DNA of 64,000 bases, taken from assembly GCA_019931245.1 (NCBI GenBank), contig JAINDL010000082.1, positions 26,299 to 90,298 of the forward strand, written 5' to 3'. Source of the DNA: Bryobacteraceae bacterium CoA2 C42. GTDB lineage: Bacteria; Acidobacteriota; Terriglobia; Bryobacterales; Bryobacteraceae. Positions 33,546 to 41,900 of this stretch are shown piece after piece; positions within the stretch are counted from its first letter, which is position 1, and the number at the start of each line of letters is the position of its first letter. The position numbers and the translations under genes are program-made. Below the pieces are notes generated by a model. That model searched no databases. It was not told the DNA's origin and saw only the letters and a program-made list of their open reading frames with translations.

Positions 33546-35824
33546 CGGGTGGCTACCTGTTGGCTGGATTTTTCGCGGGGCGTTTCGCCGCGGCGCATCT
33601 GGAACGGCAAACTGTGGACAATCTCTTTGACAAGCGCCTGGAAGGGGTAGTTGGCCGGGGCGATCGCTTTGGTGATGGTTTCGACAGTCCTTCGATCATA
33701 TCGCTCCAGACCGCGGCCGAGGGCGTAGGTCAACATCTTTTCGGTGACGCAGCGGGCGAAGTCGGGCAGTTCGGCCTGCAGGACGGTGCGCATCTGCGCG
33801 GGGTCCTGGAACGACTTGCCATTGGGCATGGTGCCGGAGGTGTCGAGATCGAACTTGCCGTCTTTGGTGCGCCAGGTGCCGATGCCGTCGTAGTTTTCAA
33901 GGCCAAAGCCGAGCACGTCCATGCGGTTGTGGCAGGAGGCGCAGGTGGGGTTGGTGCGGTGCTTCTCCATCTGCTGCCGGAGGGAGCCGGCGGTGGCCAT
34001 CTTCTCTTCGTCGAGGGCGGGCACGTCGGGCGGCGGGGCCGGGGGCGGGGCGCCGAGAATGTTCTGCAGAATGTACTTACCGCGGATGACGGGCGAGGTG
34101 CGGGTGGGGTAGCTCGACACCGTCAGCACGCTGGCGTGGGAGAGGATGCCGCCGCGCTGGGGGGTAGCCAGTTCCACGCGGCGGAAGGCGGGGCCGGTGA
34201 CCCCTTCGATGCCGTAGTGCTTGGCGAGGGTTTCGTTCAGGAACGTGAAGCGGGCGTCGAGGAACTCGGCCATCGGCCGGTTTTCGGTGAGCATGGCTTC
34301 AAAGAAGAGCCGGGTTTCGGCCTTCATGGCGTCGCGCAGTTCGGGATTCCAGGCGGGGAACTTGCCGGGGTCGGGCTTGACGCTGTCGAGATTGCGGATT
34401 TCGAGCCACTGGCCGGCGAAGTTTTCGGCGAGAGCCGAGGCCCGGGGGTCGGCGAGCATCCGCTGAATCTGCGCGTTGAGCGCGGGGCGGAGTTTGTTGG
34501 TTTCGGCCAGGCGGAGCAGCTCTTCGTCGGGCATGGAGCTCCAGAGGAAGTAGCTGAGGCGGGAGGCGAGTTCGAGATCGGTGACCGGGCGGGGGGTGAC
34601 AGGGTCCGAGTCGCGCTCGACGCGGAACAGGAAATGGGGGGAGACGAGGACGGCCTGGATGGCGAGTTGGAGGCCCTGCTCGGTGGAGAGGCCTTCCTGG
34701 CGGGCGAGGGTGACGAAGCGGGTGAGCTTGGCCACTTCGTCTTTGGCGACGGGGCGGCGGTAGGCGCGGCGGGCGAGGTTAGCCAGGATGCTTTCGATGC
34801 AGGCATCGCCGGAGTTGGGGTCGCAGGTAAGGAGCTTTTTCCGGCTGGGGCGTTCGGTTTTCGCCGGAAAGGGGCCAATGAACAGGATCGAATCGAGCCA
34901 CTTGTTCTTCTTGTTGTTGTAGGCGTCCTTGTCGGAGAGGTCCTTGACGAAGGGATCGTTGATAAATCCGGCGCGGAAGACGTGGTCGCCCTCGGGCAAC
35001 AGGAGGCGCATCTCCTCCTCGGAGTAGGGGTTGAAGTAGACGAGCTTCGATGGCTTCGTTTCGGCGGTAATGGTGTGCAGGAGTTTGCCGTCCATCCACA
35101 GGCCGAGCTGGACGGGTGGGGCGTCGGCTGAGCGTTCGCCGGGCAGGCCGAAGCGGATGGTGTACTCGCCTTCGAAATCGACGCGGTGGCTGGCTTCGAT
35201 GGTGCTGCGGTCGATGCGGCGAATGGCCTTATCGCGGTTGTGATAGAGCTTTTCGATGGGCTTGGGCAGGGGGTCGGCGCCGATGGCGCGGGCGGCGATG
35301 CGTTCGGCCGCATTGAGATACTTCTCCATCAGGATGGGCGAGATGGTGAGCACGTCGCCGATGTTGTCGAAGCCGTGGCCGGAGTCGTCGGTGGGAAAGT
35401 CGCGGTCGGCGCGGAAGTCAACGGCGAGGAGGTCGCGGATGGTATTGGTGTACTCGTTGCGGTTGAGGCGGCGGGCGGTGACGCGGCCGGGGTCGGGCTT
35501 GACGAGCTTGTCGGCGCGGGCGAACTCGGCGGTGACGTAGGCCATCAGCTCTTCGGTCTGGGCCGGCGTTGGCCGGGGCATGCCTTTGGGCGGCATTTCG
35601 CCGGTGCGGATTTTCTGAATAATCCGCTCCCAATCGTCGCGATTGGAGGCGAGGGTAGCCGGGTTTTGGAAGGGGATGATGTTCAGGCCGCCGGCGGCGG
35701 AGCGGTCGTTGTGGCAGCCGACGCAGGATTGATTAATGACGGGCTGCACGGAGCGCTCAAAACTGGGCGTCTGCCCCAGGGCGGCGACGGCGAACAGGCT
35801 CAACGGGAGGACGGGAAGACGCAT
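33542..35824 (-). CDS. DUF1592-family cytochrome c-like protein (DUF1587/1592/1588/1585)
   Basis: A 760-residue exported protein starting at ATG 35824 (signal peptide MRLPVLPLSLFAVAALGQ); the frame extends 16 codons further but lacks support. The order is a cytochrome c-like haem site CVGCH (residues 34-38), DUF1587 (RLNRNEYTNTIRDLLAVD), a carbohydrate-binding-like region, DUF1595/1592 (RAYRRPVAKDEVAKLTRFV, RLSYFLWSSMPDEELL) and a DUF1588 site CASCHNRMDVLGFGLENYD with a second haem motif. It pairs with DUF1552. The function is unknown. A perfect inverted repeat covers its ribosome binding site and start. Confidence 0.92.
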   Translation of the reverse strand: MRLPVLPLSLFAVAALGQTPSFERSVQPVINQSCVGCHNDRSAAGGLNIIPFQNPATLASNRDDWERIIQKIRTGEMPPKGMPRPTPAQTEELMAYVTAEFARADKLVKPDPGRVTARRLNRNEYTNTIRDLLAVDFRADRDFPTDDSGHGFDNIGDVLTISPILMEKYLNAAERIAARAIGADPLPKPIEKLYHNRDKAIRRIDRSTIEASHRVDFEGEYTIRFGLPGERSADAPPVQLGLWMDGKLLHTITAETKPSKLVYFNPYSEEEMRLLLPEGDHVFRAGFINDPFVKDLSDKDAYNNKKNKWLDSILFIGPFPAKTERPSRKKLLTCDPNSGDACIESILANLARRAYRRPVAKDEVAKLTRFVTLARQEGLSTEQGLQLAIQAVLVSPHFLFRVERDSDPVTPRPVTDLELASRLSYFLWSSMPDEELLRLAETNKLRPALNAQIQRMLADPRASALAENFAGQWLEIRNLDSVKPDPGKFPAWNPELRDAMKAETRLFFEAMLTENRPMAEFLDARFTFLNETLAKHYGIEGVTGPAFRRVELATPQRGGILSHASVLTVSSYPTRTSPVIRGKYILQNILGAPPPAPPPDVPALDEEKMATAGSLRQQMEKHRTNPTCASCHNRMDVLGFGLENYDGIGTWRTKDGKFDLDTSGTMPNGKSFQDPAQMRTVLQAELPDFARCVTEKMLTYALGRGLERYDRRTVETITKAIAPANYPFQALVKEIVHSLPFQMRRGETPREKSSQQVATR

Positions 35825-35845
35825 CGTTATCCTCAGGATAACGAT
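35823..35845 (-). promoter_or_regulatory. Perfect inverted repeat over the DUF1592 start and ribosome binding site
   Basis: atcgttatcc and ggataacgat are perfect 10-bp complements separated by tca. In the mRNA the 3' arm would include the GAGG Shine-Dalgarno side and AT of the start codon, so the hairpin could block initiation; as DNA it could be an operator. A TATCCT hexamer inside it lies 10 nt before the ATG. Confidence 0.6.
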
Positions 35846-35894
35846 TTTCATGCGCCCGACGTTACCGCGCAAGCGGAAACACGAAGAAAAGAGG

Positions 35895-35968
35895 TGGCTG
35901 GGAGACAGGGATTCGAACCCCGATAGGCAGAGTCAGAGTCTGCAGTCCTACCATTAGACGATCTCCCA
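35895..35968 (-). tRNA. tRNA-Gln (anticodon CUG)
   Basis: The 74-nt minus-strand sequence folds as a cloverleaf: acceptor TGGGAGA/TCTCCCA, discriminator G and an encoded CCA end. The anticodon stem GCAGA/TCTGC encloses the loop CTCTGAC, giving anticodon CTG (reads CAG). The T-loop is TTCGAAT. No other tRNA was recognised. Confidence 0.93.
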
Positions 35969-35991
35969 GTGGCAGGCGAACCTCTAGTTTA

Positions 35992-37521
35992 CTACGAAGC
36001 CAGCTCCAGCGCCAAGTCGCGACCGTAGATTTGCTGAAAGAGATCGGCAACGCGCTCTCCGGCCCAGAGTTCGAGGTTGATGTCGCCCTCCTCTTCGAGA
36101 AGGATGGTGACGGTTTTCGGGGTGATCTGGACGCGGGCGGATTCGGCGTGGTGATCCGGGCTACCGGCGAGGCTATCGGCGAGGCGGACGATGGGGACGA
36201 GCCAGAGGACGGTTTTTTTGACGGCGGCAGTGAGGTCCTGGAAGAAGCCGTGGCGGGCGCTGGGCATGGACTTGCGATGGAAGCGGCACAGGAGGGCGAT
36301 GGTGAGGCGCTCTTCGTTGGTAAAGGCGGGCAGGTCGCCGTTGGCGACGAGGTAGTAGCTGTGTTTGTGGTGGGCCATGTCGCTGATGTAGTGGCCGGAG
36401 TCGAGCAGGTAGGCGGCGGCCTCGAGGAGGCGGCCGGCGGCGGGGGGGAGTTGGTGGAGGGGTTGGAGGCCGACGAAGAGGGAGTTGGCGAGGCGGGCGG
36501 TTTGGCGGGCGTGCTTCATATCGACGGCGAAGCGGCGGGCCATGGCTTCGACGACGTGCCGCTGTTCGCGGTTCATGCGGGTGAGGTCGCTGCCGCTGCG
36601 GCGGTCGGCGAGGTCGGCGATGATGCCGTCGCGGACGCCGGCGGCGGAGTAGAAGACCTCGCTTTGGCCGTAGGCCTTCAGAATCCGGTGGAGGACGCTG
36701 ACGCCGGCGATGATGATTTCGGCGCGGCGGGGTCCGATGCCGGGGACTTTGCGGCGGGCGGCGAGGGAGGAGTTGGCGAGGAAGTTTTCAAGGTCGGCGA
36801 TGTCGGTAGTTTGCGCGGAGAGGTGGTCGGCGCGGTCGCGTTCTTTACGGGGGACCTTGTTGAGGGCGCTGATGACGGCGGCGGCGGTGGACGAGGTGGC
36901 GATGGCGCGGTCGAAGGGGCCGGGGCCGGTGCGTTTCAGGGCGGGGGCGAGTTTCTCGTCGATGTAGGCCGAGAGGCGTTCGCGCTGTTCGCGGGCCGGG
37001 GGATCGGCGTCGAGGAACATTTCGGTGAGGCGGACGGCGCCGAGGGGGCGGGAGATGGCGCTTTCGAGTCTGCCTCCGTCGGAGACGATGACTTCGGCGC
37101 TGCCGCCGCCGATGTCGATGAGGAGGACGCGCTCGTCCGGGTGAGGCCAGGCGGCGTGGACGCCGGCGTGGATGAGGCGGGACTCCTCGAGGCCGGAGAT
37201 GATTTCGACGGGGGTGCCGAGAGCCTGGCCGGCGCGGTAGAGGAACTCGTCCTGGTTGCGGGCGTCGCGGACGGCGCTGGTGGCGACGGCGCGGACGCCG
37301 GTAGCGCCGAGTCGGTGGTAGGTGGCGGCGAAGCGGGTGAGGGTGCGGACGAGCAGATCCATGGCGTCGCGGGAGATGACGCCTTCGGTGAAGACGCTGG
37401 TGCCGAGGCGGGTGACCTCGCGTTCGGCGGCGAGAGTTTTTACGGGCTCACCCGGGTTGACCTCGGCTACGGCGAGGCGGGTGGAGTTGCTTCCAATATC
37501 GATGGCGGCGTAGCGCGGCAT
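35992..37521 (-). CDS. Ppx/GppA family phosphatase (exopolyphosphatase / pppGpp phosphohydrolase)
   Basis: A 509-residue protein. ASKHA-fold motifs are RYAAIDIGSNSTRLAVAEV (residues ~3-21), GVRAVATSAVRDA, the second phosphate loop VLLIDIGGGSAEVIV, PLGAVRLTE and AGVSVLHRILKAYG. The C-terminal half has an HD-like region (YLLDSGHYISDMAHHKHSYYL) as in the full-length Ppx/GppA type. It cleaves polyphosphate and/or pppGpp. A RBS-like AGGAG precedes the ATG, with TATGAT 11 nt before the start. Divergent from the thymidylate-kinase-like pair across 61 bp. Confidence 0.93.
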   Translation of the reverse strand: MPRYAAIDIGSNSTRLAVAEVNPGEPVKTLAAEREVTRLGTSVFTEGVISRDAMDLLVRTLTRFAATYHRLGATGVRAVATSAVRDARNQDEFLYRAGQALGTPVEIISGLEESRLIHAGVHAAWPHPDERVLLIDIGGGSAEVIVSDGGRLESAISRPLGAVRLTEMFLDADPPAREQRERLSAYIDEKLAPALKRTGPGPFDRAIATSSTAAAVISALNKVPRKERDRADHLSAQTTDIADLENFLANSSLAARRKVPGIGPRRAEIIIAGVSVLHRILKAYGQSEVFYSAAGVRDGIIADLADRRSGSDLTRMNREQRHVVEAMARRFAVDMKHARQTARLANSLFVGLQPLHQLPPAAGRLLEAAAYLLDSGHYISDMAHHKHSYYLVANGDLPAFTNEERLTIALLCRFHRKSMPSARHGFFQDLTAAVKKTVLWLVPIVRLADSLAGSPDHHAESARVQITPKTVTILLEEEGDINLELWAGERVADLFQQIYGRDLALELAS

Positions 37522-37559
37522 GGGTCTCCTTCATCATAAAGGGGTGCGGGGCGTGCGGA

Positions 37560-37565
37560 TATAAT
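37560..37565 (+). promoter_or_regulatory. -10 hexamer TATAAT for the kinase-like gene pair
   Basis: A perfect TATAAT 17 nt before the ATG at 37583, giving a leader of about 10 nt. No good -35; the short leader has no clear Shine-Dalgarno. Confidence 0.5.
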
Positions 37566-37582
37566 TGTCAAAGCTTATTCCC

Positions 37583-38314
37583 ATGCAATACCTGACGCCG
37601 AACCGATTCAAGGGCAAGTTGATTGTCGTCGAAGGCATTGATGGCTCGGGCAAGTCGACGCAGTTGGCGCTGTTGAGCCAGTGGCTGCGGGCGCAGGGTT
37701 TGGCGGTGGCGTTCAGCGAGTGGAACTCTTCGCCGCTGGTGAGCGAAACGACGCGGCGGGGCAAGAAGAAGATGATGTTCACCCCGACGACGTTCAGCCT
37801 GATTCACGCCACGGACTTTGCCGACCGGCAGGAGCGCTACATCATCCCGATGCTGAAAGCCGGGGCGGTGGTGTGCGCCGACCGGTTTGCCTATACGGCC
37901 TTTGCGCGCGACGTGGTGCGCGGGGTTTCGCCGCGGTGGGTGCGGAATCTGTACCGTTTCGCGATTCAACCGAATCTGGCGTTCTACTTCCGGGTGCCGC
38001 TGGAAGTGGCGCTGGGGCGGATTCTGGGTGGGCGGGATGCGATCAAGTACTACGAAGCGGGGATGGATTTGAATCTGTCGAAGCGGGTGGAGGAGTCGTT
38101 CCGGATCTTTCAGGGCCGGATTCTGGAGCAGTACGAGGCGATGGTGGAAGAGATGGGGTTTCACGTGATTGACGCCTCGCGGTCGATTGAGGAGCAGCAG
38201 TTTCAGATGCGGCGGATTGTGATGGAGCAGTTGGGCGATGCCGTGGCGAGCGGCCAGATTCTGAATCAGGAGGGGACGGTCCATGCCTACGAAACAGCCA
38301 CTCCAGTTCTATAG
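37583..38314 (+). CDS. Thymidylate-kinase-like protein 1 (intact Walker A)
   Basis: A 243-residue P-loop kinase with the dTMP kinase layout: P-loop KLIVVEGIDGSGKSTQL, ATDFADRQERYIIPMLKAGAVVCADRFAYTAF (the DR(Y/F) base-binding motif) and a LID-like region. It is ~30 residues longer than typical Tmk and carries an extra block, GGRDAIKYYEAGMDLNLSKRVEESF, shared with the downstream gene. dTMP kinase is the default assignment, but the altered middle means that another nucleotide or nucleoside is possible. It overlaps the second gene by 32 bp. Confidence 0.82.
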   Translation: MQYLTPNRFKGKLIVVEGIDGSGKSTQLALLSQWLRAQGLAVAFSEWNSSPLVSETTRRGKKKMMFTPTTFSLIHATDFADRQERYIIPMLKAGAVVCADRFAYTAFARDVVRGVSPRWVRNLYRFAIQPNLAFYFRVPLEVALGRILGGRDAIKYYEAGMDLNLSKRVEESFRIFQGRILEQYEAMVEEMGFHVIDASRSIEEQQFQMRRIVMEQLGDAVASGQILNQEGTVHAYETATPVL

Positions 38315-39008
38315 CGAGCCGCTGCCCGGGGTGGACATCTCGGAGCTGCAGGGGAAGCTGATCGTGGTGGAGGGGCCGGACGCGGTGGGCCGCAGCACGC
38401 AGGTGGCGCGGTTGAAAGCGTGGCTTGAGCAGCAGGGGCACGCGGTGCTCGATACGGGCATGGCGCGGAGCGCGCTGGCGGGTAAGGGGATCGCGCAGGC
38501 CAAAGAGGGGCACACGCTGGGTTCGGTGACGATGACGCTGTTCTATGCCACCGACTTCGCCGATCGCCTGGAGAACGAGATTATTCCGGCGCTGCGGGCG
38601 GGGTTTGTCGTGCTGACCGACCGGTACATTTTTTCACTGATGGCACGCGGCATTGCGCGGGGCGAGGACAGTTCGTGGCTTGAAAAAGTGGCCGGCTTCG
38701 CCCTCGTGCCCCACGCGGTGTACTACCTGCGGGCGGAGGTGCCGACGCTGATTACGCGGACCGTGATGGGCCGCGGGCAGTTCGACTTCTGGGAGAGCGG
38801 CATGGACATGCGCTTTGGCCCGGACATGTACGACAGCTTCGTGCGCTATCAGGCGCGGGTGATCCGCGCACTCGACCGGATGTCGATGCGGTACGGCTTT
38901 GTGACCGTGGACGCGGCCAAGCCGGCCGATAAGATTTTCCTCGAGTTGCAGCGCCACATTGCCGGGCACTTTGCCCCGAAGAAGCGGCCCGCGCGGAAGG
39001 CGACTTAA
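38283..39008 (+). CDS. Thymidylate-kinase-like protein 2 with Arg replacing the Walker A Lys
   Basis: A 241-residue paralogue of the preceding gene: GKLIVVEGPDAVGRSTQVARL, where the canonical GKS/T Lys is Arg (VGRST); ATDFADRLENEIIPALRAGFVVLTDRYIFSL; and a GMDMRFGPDMYDSFVRY block like the upstream GMDL block. The start overlaps the first gene by 32 bp and its stop overlaps the aldolase ATG by one base. The Lys-to-Arg change usually removes phosphoryl-transfer activity, so this could be a regulatory or heterodimer partner. Alternatively it has a different phosphate donor. Confidence 0.8.
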   Translation: MPTKQPLQFYSEPLPGVDISELQGKLIVVEGPDAVGRSTQVARLKAWLEQQGHAVLDTGMARSALAGKGIAQAKEGHTLGSVTMTLFYATDFADRLENEIIPALRAGFVVLTDRYIFSLMARGIARGEDSSWLEKVAGFALVPHAVYYLRAEVPTLITRTVMGRGQFDFWESGMDMRFGPDMYDSFVRYQARVIRALDRMSMRYGFVTVDAAKPADKIFLELQRHIAGHFAPKKRPARKAT

Positions 39009-39706
39009 TGCTGGCGGGAATTTTTCTGTCGATTCCGTGCCCGGACGTGGTGGAGATGGCGAGCCTGGCCGGCTGGGATTTTGTGGTGATCGACTCCGAA
39101 CACGGAGCGCTGACGACGGCGCAACTGCCGAATATGCTGCGGGCGGCCCGCGTGCCGGCGATTGTGCGGGTGGCGGGGCGGGCGGATGTGCTGCAAGGGG
39201 CGCTCGATGCGGGGGCCGACGGGGTGCTGGTGCCGCAGATCCATACGGTGGAGGAGGCGGCGGCAGTGGTTTCGGCGAGCCGGTTTCATCCGCGGGGGAA
39301 GCGCGGGTTGAACGGATTTGTGCGGGCAGCGGGCTATTCGCTGGTGCCGCTCGAGCAGTATCTCGAACGGCCGGTGCGGGTGGTGATTCAGATTGAGACG
39401 GTAGGGGCGCTGGCGGCGGTGGAGACGATTGCGGGGCTGGCGGGCGTGGAGGAGTTGTTCATTGGGCCGTACGATCTTTCGCAGGCGCTGGGCCGGCCGG
39501 GCGATGTCATGCACGCCGACGTCTTGGGCGCGGGACAGCGGGTGATTGCCGCCGCCCACGGCGCGGGGATTGCCGTCAGCGCATTTGCCAATAGCCGCGA
39601 GGCCGCCGACCGCTGGCGGGAGATGGGGGTGGACCGTCTGATGTACTCGGCCGACGCCAACATTCTGGCGCAGGCGCTGCGGCGGGTGCGGGAGGAGTTG
39701 CGTTAG
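39008..39706 (+). CDS. HpcH/HpaI-family class II aldolase
   Basis: A 232-residue TIM-barrel enzyme of the HpcH/HpaI group, which cleaves or forms 2-keto-3-deoxy acids using pyruvate and a divalent metal. The N-terminal GWDFVVIDSEHGAL (substrate-site residues), RVAGRADVLQGALDAGADGVLVPQIHTVEEA (metal Glu region), and VVIQIETVGALAAVETIAGLAGVEELFIGPYDLSQALG are diagnostic. The substrate is unknown. It is coupled to the kinase-like gene by TAATG. Convergent with the next small gene, overlapping stop codons. Confidence 0.9.
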   Translation: MLAGIFLSIPCPDVVEMASLAGWDFVVIDSEHGALTTAQLPNMLRAARVPAIVRVAGRADVLQGALDAGADGVLVPQIHTVEEAAAVVSASRFHPRGKRGLNGFVRAAGYSLVPLEQYLERPVRVVIQIETVGALAAVETIAGLAGVEELFIGPYDLSQALGRPGDVMHADVLGAGQRVIAAAHGAGIAVSAFANSREAADRWREMGVDRLMYSADANILAQALRRVREELR

Positions 39707-40161
39707 CTGGCCGGGAGGTAGCGACCGTTGGGGTAGAGGGAGACGACAGCGACAACGGTGGCGTCGACCCGCGTAGTCAGCTTCCACTGGGGGCAACCGG
39801 CGCCGGGGGGATACTGGTGATCGTTGTCGAGAGCGGCGTTGTGGCCGATAGCCGGGAAGACTTTCACCAGGCGGTCGCCGCCGGTGGCGGCAAAAGAAGC
39901 CGCGGCGATTTGCGTTACCTTGTTGACATCGATGCCAGTGGGAGGCGTGGCGCGATGGTCGGCGACCTGGGAGTAGCCGGCGAGGCCAAACTCGCCGGGC
40001 TGGGGCGCCCGATCCAGTTTGAGAATGGTCGCCCCGTTGGCGAGACGACCGGGATGATAACCGAGAATTCTTTCAATCTCCTCGAGAGTGCGCCCTTTGA
40101 GGAATTTTTCTTTGGTGACGTAGCCGGAGACTTGGGTCTTTGCGCCGAGAGAGTGCGTCAT
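39703..40161 (-). CDS. Uncharacterised protein
   Basis: A 152-residue cytoplasmic-looking product; I do not recognise a family. It opens with MTHSLGAKTQVSGYVTKEKFLKGRTLEEIERILGY, then GRLANGATILKLDRAPQPGEFGLAGYSQVADH, and ends with a Trp-containing hydrophobic strand (TTRVDATVVAVVSLYPNG). There is no signal peptide or metal cluster. It is convergent with the aldolase, with overlapping stop codons, and lies 19 bp beyond the end of the 2-hydroxyacid dehydrogenase gene on the same strand. I am confident that it is coding because of its codon use and composition, but can say nothing about function. Confidence 0.6.
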   Translation of the reverse strand: MTHSLGAKTQVSGYVTKEKFLKGRTLEEIERILGYHPGRLANGATILKLDRAPQPGEFGLAGYSQVADHRATPPTGIDVNKVTQIAAASFAATGGDRLVKVFPAIGHNAALDNDHQYPPGAGCPQWKLTTRVDATVVAVVSLYPNGRYLPAS

Positions 40162-40180
40162 ACCCTAACTAAGGCGGAAA

Positions 40181-41221
40181 TCAGTAGCCTTTCCCCTTAT
40201 CGACAACGTTCATTAATTCCATGCCGAGCGAGTAGCGGCGGAGGTTTTCGCTGAACAGGTCAACAAGGCGGCGCTGACGGTCGGGGCCCCAACCGGAGGT
40301 GTGGGCGGTCATGACGACGTTAGGAGCGTCGAAGATGGGATGGTCGGCCGGGGGCGGCTCCTGCGGGAAGACGTCGAGTCCGGCGCCGCCGATCCAGCCT
40401 TCCTTGAGCGCTTTGACGAGTGCCATATCGTCAAACAGGTCACCGCGGCTCATGCCCAGGAAGATGGCGTGCTTCTGCATTTTGCGGAAGACGCTTTCGT
40501 TGAACATGCGGCGGGTCTTCGGAGTGGAGGGCGCAGCGCTGACGAGGACGTCGACGCGCGGGACCATCTCCATGAACCATGACGGGTCGTGCAGCTCTTC
40601 GACCCATTCGGGCTTGTGCATGGGCTTGGCATCGGTAGCGAGCACTTTCATATCGAAGCCGAAGTGCGCGCGGCGGCCGATCTCATAGCCGATGCCGCCG
40701 AAGCCGACCAGGCCGATGGTGCGGCCGCCGAGCTCCCAATGGTCGGGGCTCTTGACGGTGCCGACCGGTTTCATCTGCCGCTTGGCAAACTGGGGCATGT
40801 AGTACTTGGTGATGCCGCGCGTGAGGCAGAGCAGCAGGCCCATGGCGGTTTCCGCAATGCCGGGGGCGAAGATGCGGGCCATGTTGGTGAACAGGATGGG
40901 GCTGGCCATGAACTTCGGATCGGCGCTTTCCACACCGGCGCCGGGGGACTGGACCCACTTCACTTTCGGAGCGAAATCGAGATCGGCGCCGGAGAGGCCG
41001 CCGTAGACGATGTCGGCATCGCGGAGCTCTTTGCGAAAGACTTCGCGGTCTTTGGCGACGACGATGCGAATGGGCACGGCCTTGCCCTGGGTGAGCTTGG
41101 CAAGTTCGGCGGGTTCGAACTCGACAGCGCTGAGAACTTTCAACGGGCCGGTCTGCGCCGCCGCGATCTGGGGAGCGGCCGCGAGGCCGGAGGCTTGGAG
41201 CACTGTACGCCGGGTGATCAT
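40181..41221 (-). CDS. D-isomer-specific 2-hydroxyacid dehydrogenase with twin-arginine-type leader
   Basis: A 346-residue dehydrogenase. An N-terminal extension MITRRTVLQASGLAAAPQIAAAQ looks like a Tat signal (RRTVLQ) before the catalytic domain. The NAD-binding Rossmann motif is GLVGFGGIGYEIGRRAHFG (GxGxxG), and the active-site region AHTSGWGPD replaces the usual Gly-His motif. Substrates of the family are glycerate, lactate or phosphoglycerate. Export of an NAD(H)-dependent enzyme is unusual; the leader may be vestigial or the protein may use another cofactor. The ATG at 41221 is the only one giving the leader. Confidence 0.82.
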   Translation of the reverse strand: MITRRTVLQASGLAAAPQIAAAQTGPLKVLSAVEFEPAELAKLTQGKAVPIRIVVAKDREVFRKELRDADIVYGGLSGADLDFAPKVKWVQSPGAGVESADPKFMASPILFTNMARIFAPGIAETAMGLLLCLTRGITKYYMPQFAKRQMKPVGTVKSPDHWELGGRTIGLVGFGGIGYEIGRRAHFGFDMKVLATDAKPMHKPEWVEELHDPSWFMEMVPRVDVLVSAAPSTPKTRRMFNESVFRKMQKHAIFLGMSRGDLFDDMALVKALKEGWIGGAGLDVFPQEPPPADHPIFDAPNVVMTAHTSGWGPDRQRRLVDLFSENLRRYSLGMELMNVVDKGKGY

Positions 41222-41358
41222 GTGTGTTGTTCTATCACACTGCCCGCCGCCCAAGGGGATGCCCGGCGTCCTGCCGCCCGTCTCAAGCTCAGACCGCCAC
41301 GGGGCGCCGGCTGAGGCCTGCGGGGGCGCGTCGAGATTCGGCAGGCCGCAAAAACATC

Positions 41359-41387
41359 TTGACTACGTATACTTATATTGCTATCAT
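41359..41387 (+). promoter_or_regulatory. Consensus-like sigma-70 promoter (TTGACT - 17 bp - TATCAT), leaderless
   Basis: TTGACT (41359-41364), 17 bp, TATCAT (41382-41387). The -10 ends 6 nt before the ATG at 41394, so the transcript should start at the A of the start codon. It is set in an AT-rich patch unlike the flanking GC-rich DNA. This is the best full promoter match in the window. Confidence 0.7.
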
Positions 41388-41393
41388 TTCTCC

Positions 41394-41900
41394 ATGGCAC
41401 AAAAAACCATTTACCTATCAGCGGCAGATGTTGAAATCTGGGAGCGCGCCCAGCGGGAGTCCGACCAAAGCATGTCCTCAATCCTCATCGATTGCCTAAA
41501 GCGACGGCTCAAAACGGTAGATCGAATCCGCGTGGATACGTACGCCGACCACGAATCCTTCGAGGAGCGACGCAAGCTGGCATTTCATGGGCGCTGGCTC
41601 GTTGGCAGTGTCGCCTCAGGCGTCAAGCCTGAAGCCACCGGCCCCGAAAAAGACGACTACGATGAATCCTGTGAATACTCGTTGGCGCGCACCGCGAAAG
41701 GAAAGCTTGCCGTCTACGCATGTTCGAACAGCTTTCGCTTCCTTGAAATTTACGACAGTATCGAGGAGTTGGAGAGGGCGACATGCGGTCATTTCGTGCA
41801 GGAGATAAAGCATCCTGAATGGCGGCTTTACCCGCGTAATGTGGTCGCTGTTTTCAAGAAAGCGCTTGAGGACGACGATGTAGAGGAACTCGATGTCTAG
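41394..41900 (+). CDS. EXLDI-like small protein with N-terminal ribbon-helix-helix-like segment
   Basis: A 168-residue protein. The first ~40 residues (KTIYLSAADVEIWERAQRE, SMSSILIDCLKRRLK) resemble the RHH/CopG-type N-terminus of EXLDI proteins, and the middle (FHGRWLVG, YSLARTAKGKLAVYACS, FLEIYDSIEELE) follows the same family's strand pattern. The family has no known activity. It stands alone in a 900-bp stretch with lower GC and different codon use than its neighbours, and has a strong leaderless promoter, so acquisition by transfer is plausible. Confidence 0.65.
   Translation: MAQKTIYLSAADVEIWERAQRESDQSMSSILIDCLKRRLKTVDRIRVDTYADHESFEERRKLAFHGRWLVGSVASGVKPEATGPEKDDYDESCEYSLARTAKGKLAVYACSNSFRFLEIYDSIEELERATCGHFVQEIKHPEWRLYPRNVVAVFKKALEDDDVEELDV

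Noticed and set aside
37583..38314. Plain housekeeping tmk annotation
   Set aside because: The extra blocks shared with the paralogue and the length differ from ordinary Tmk, so the gene symbol was withheld.
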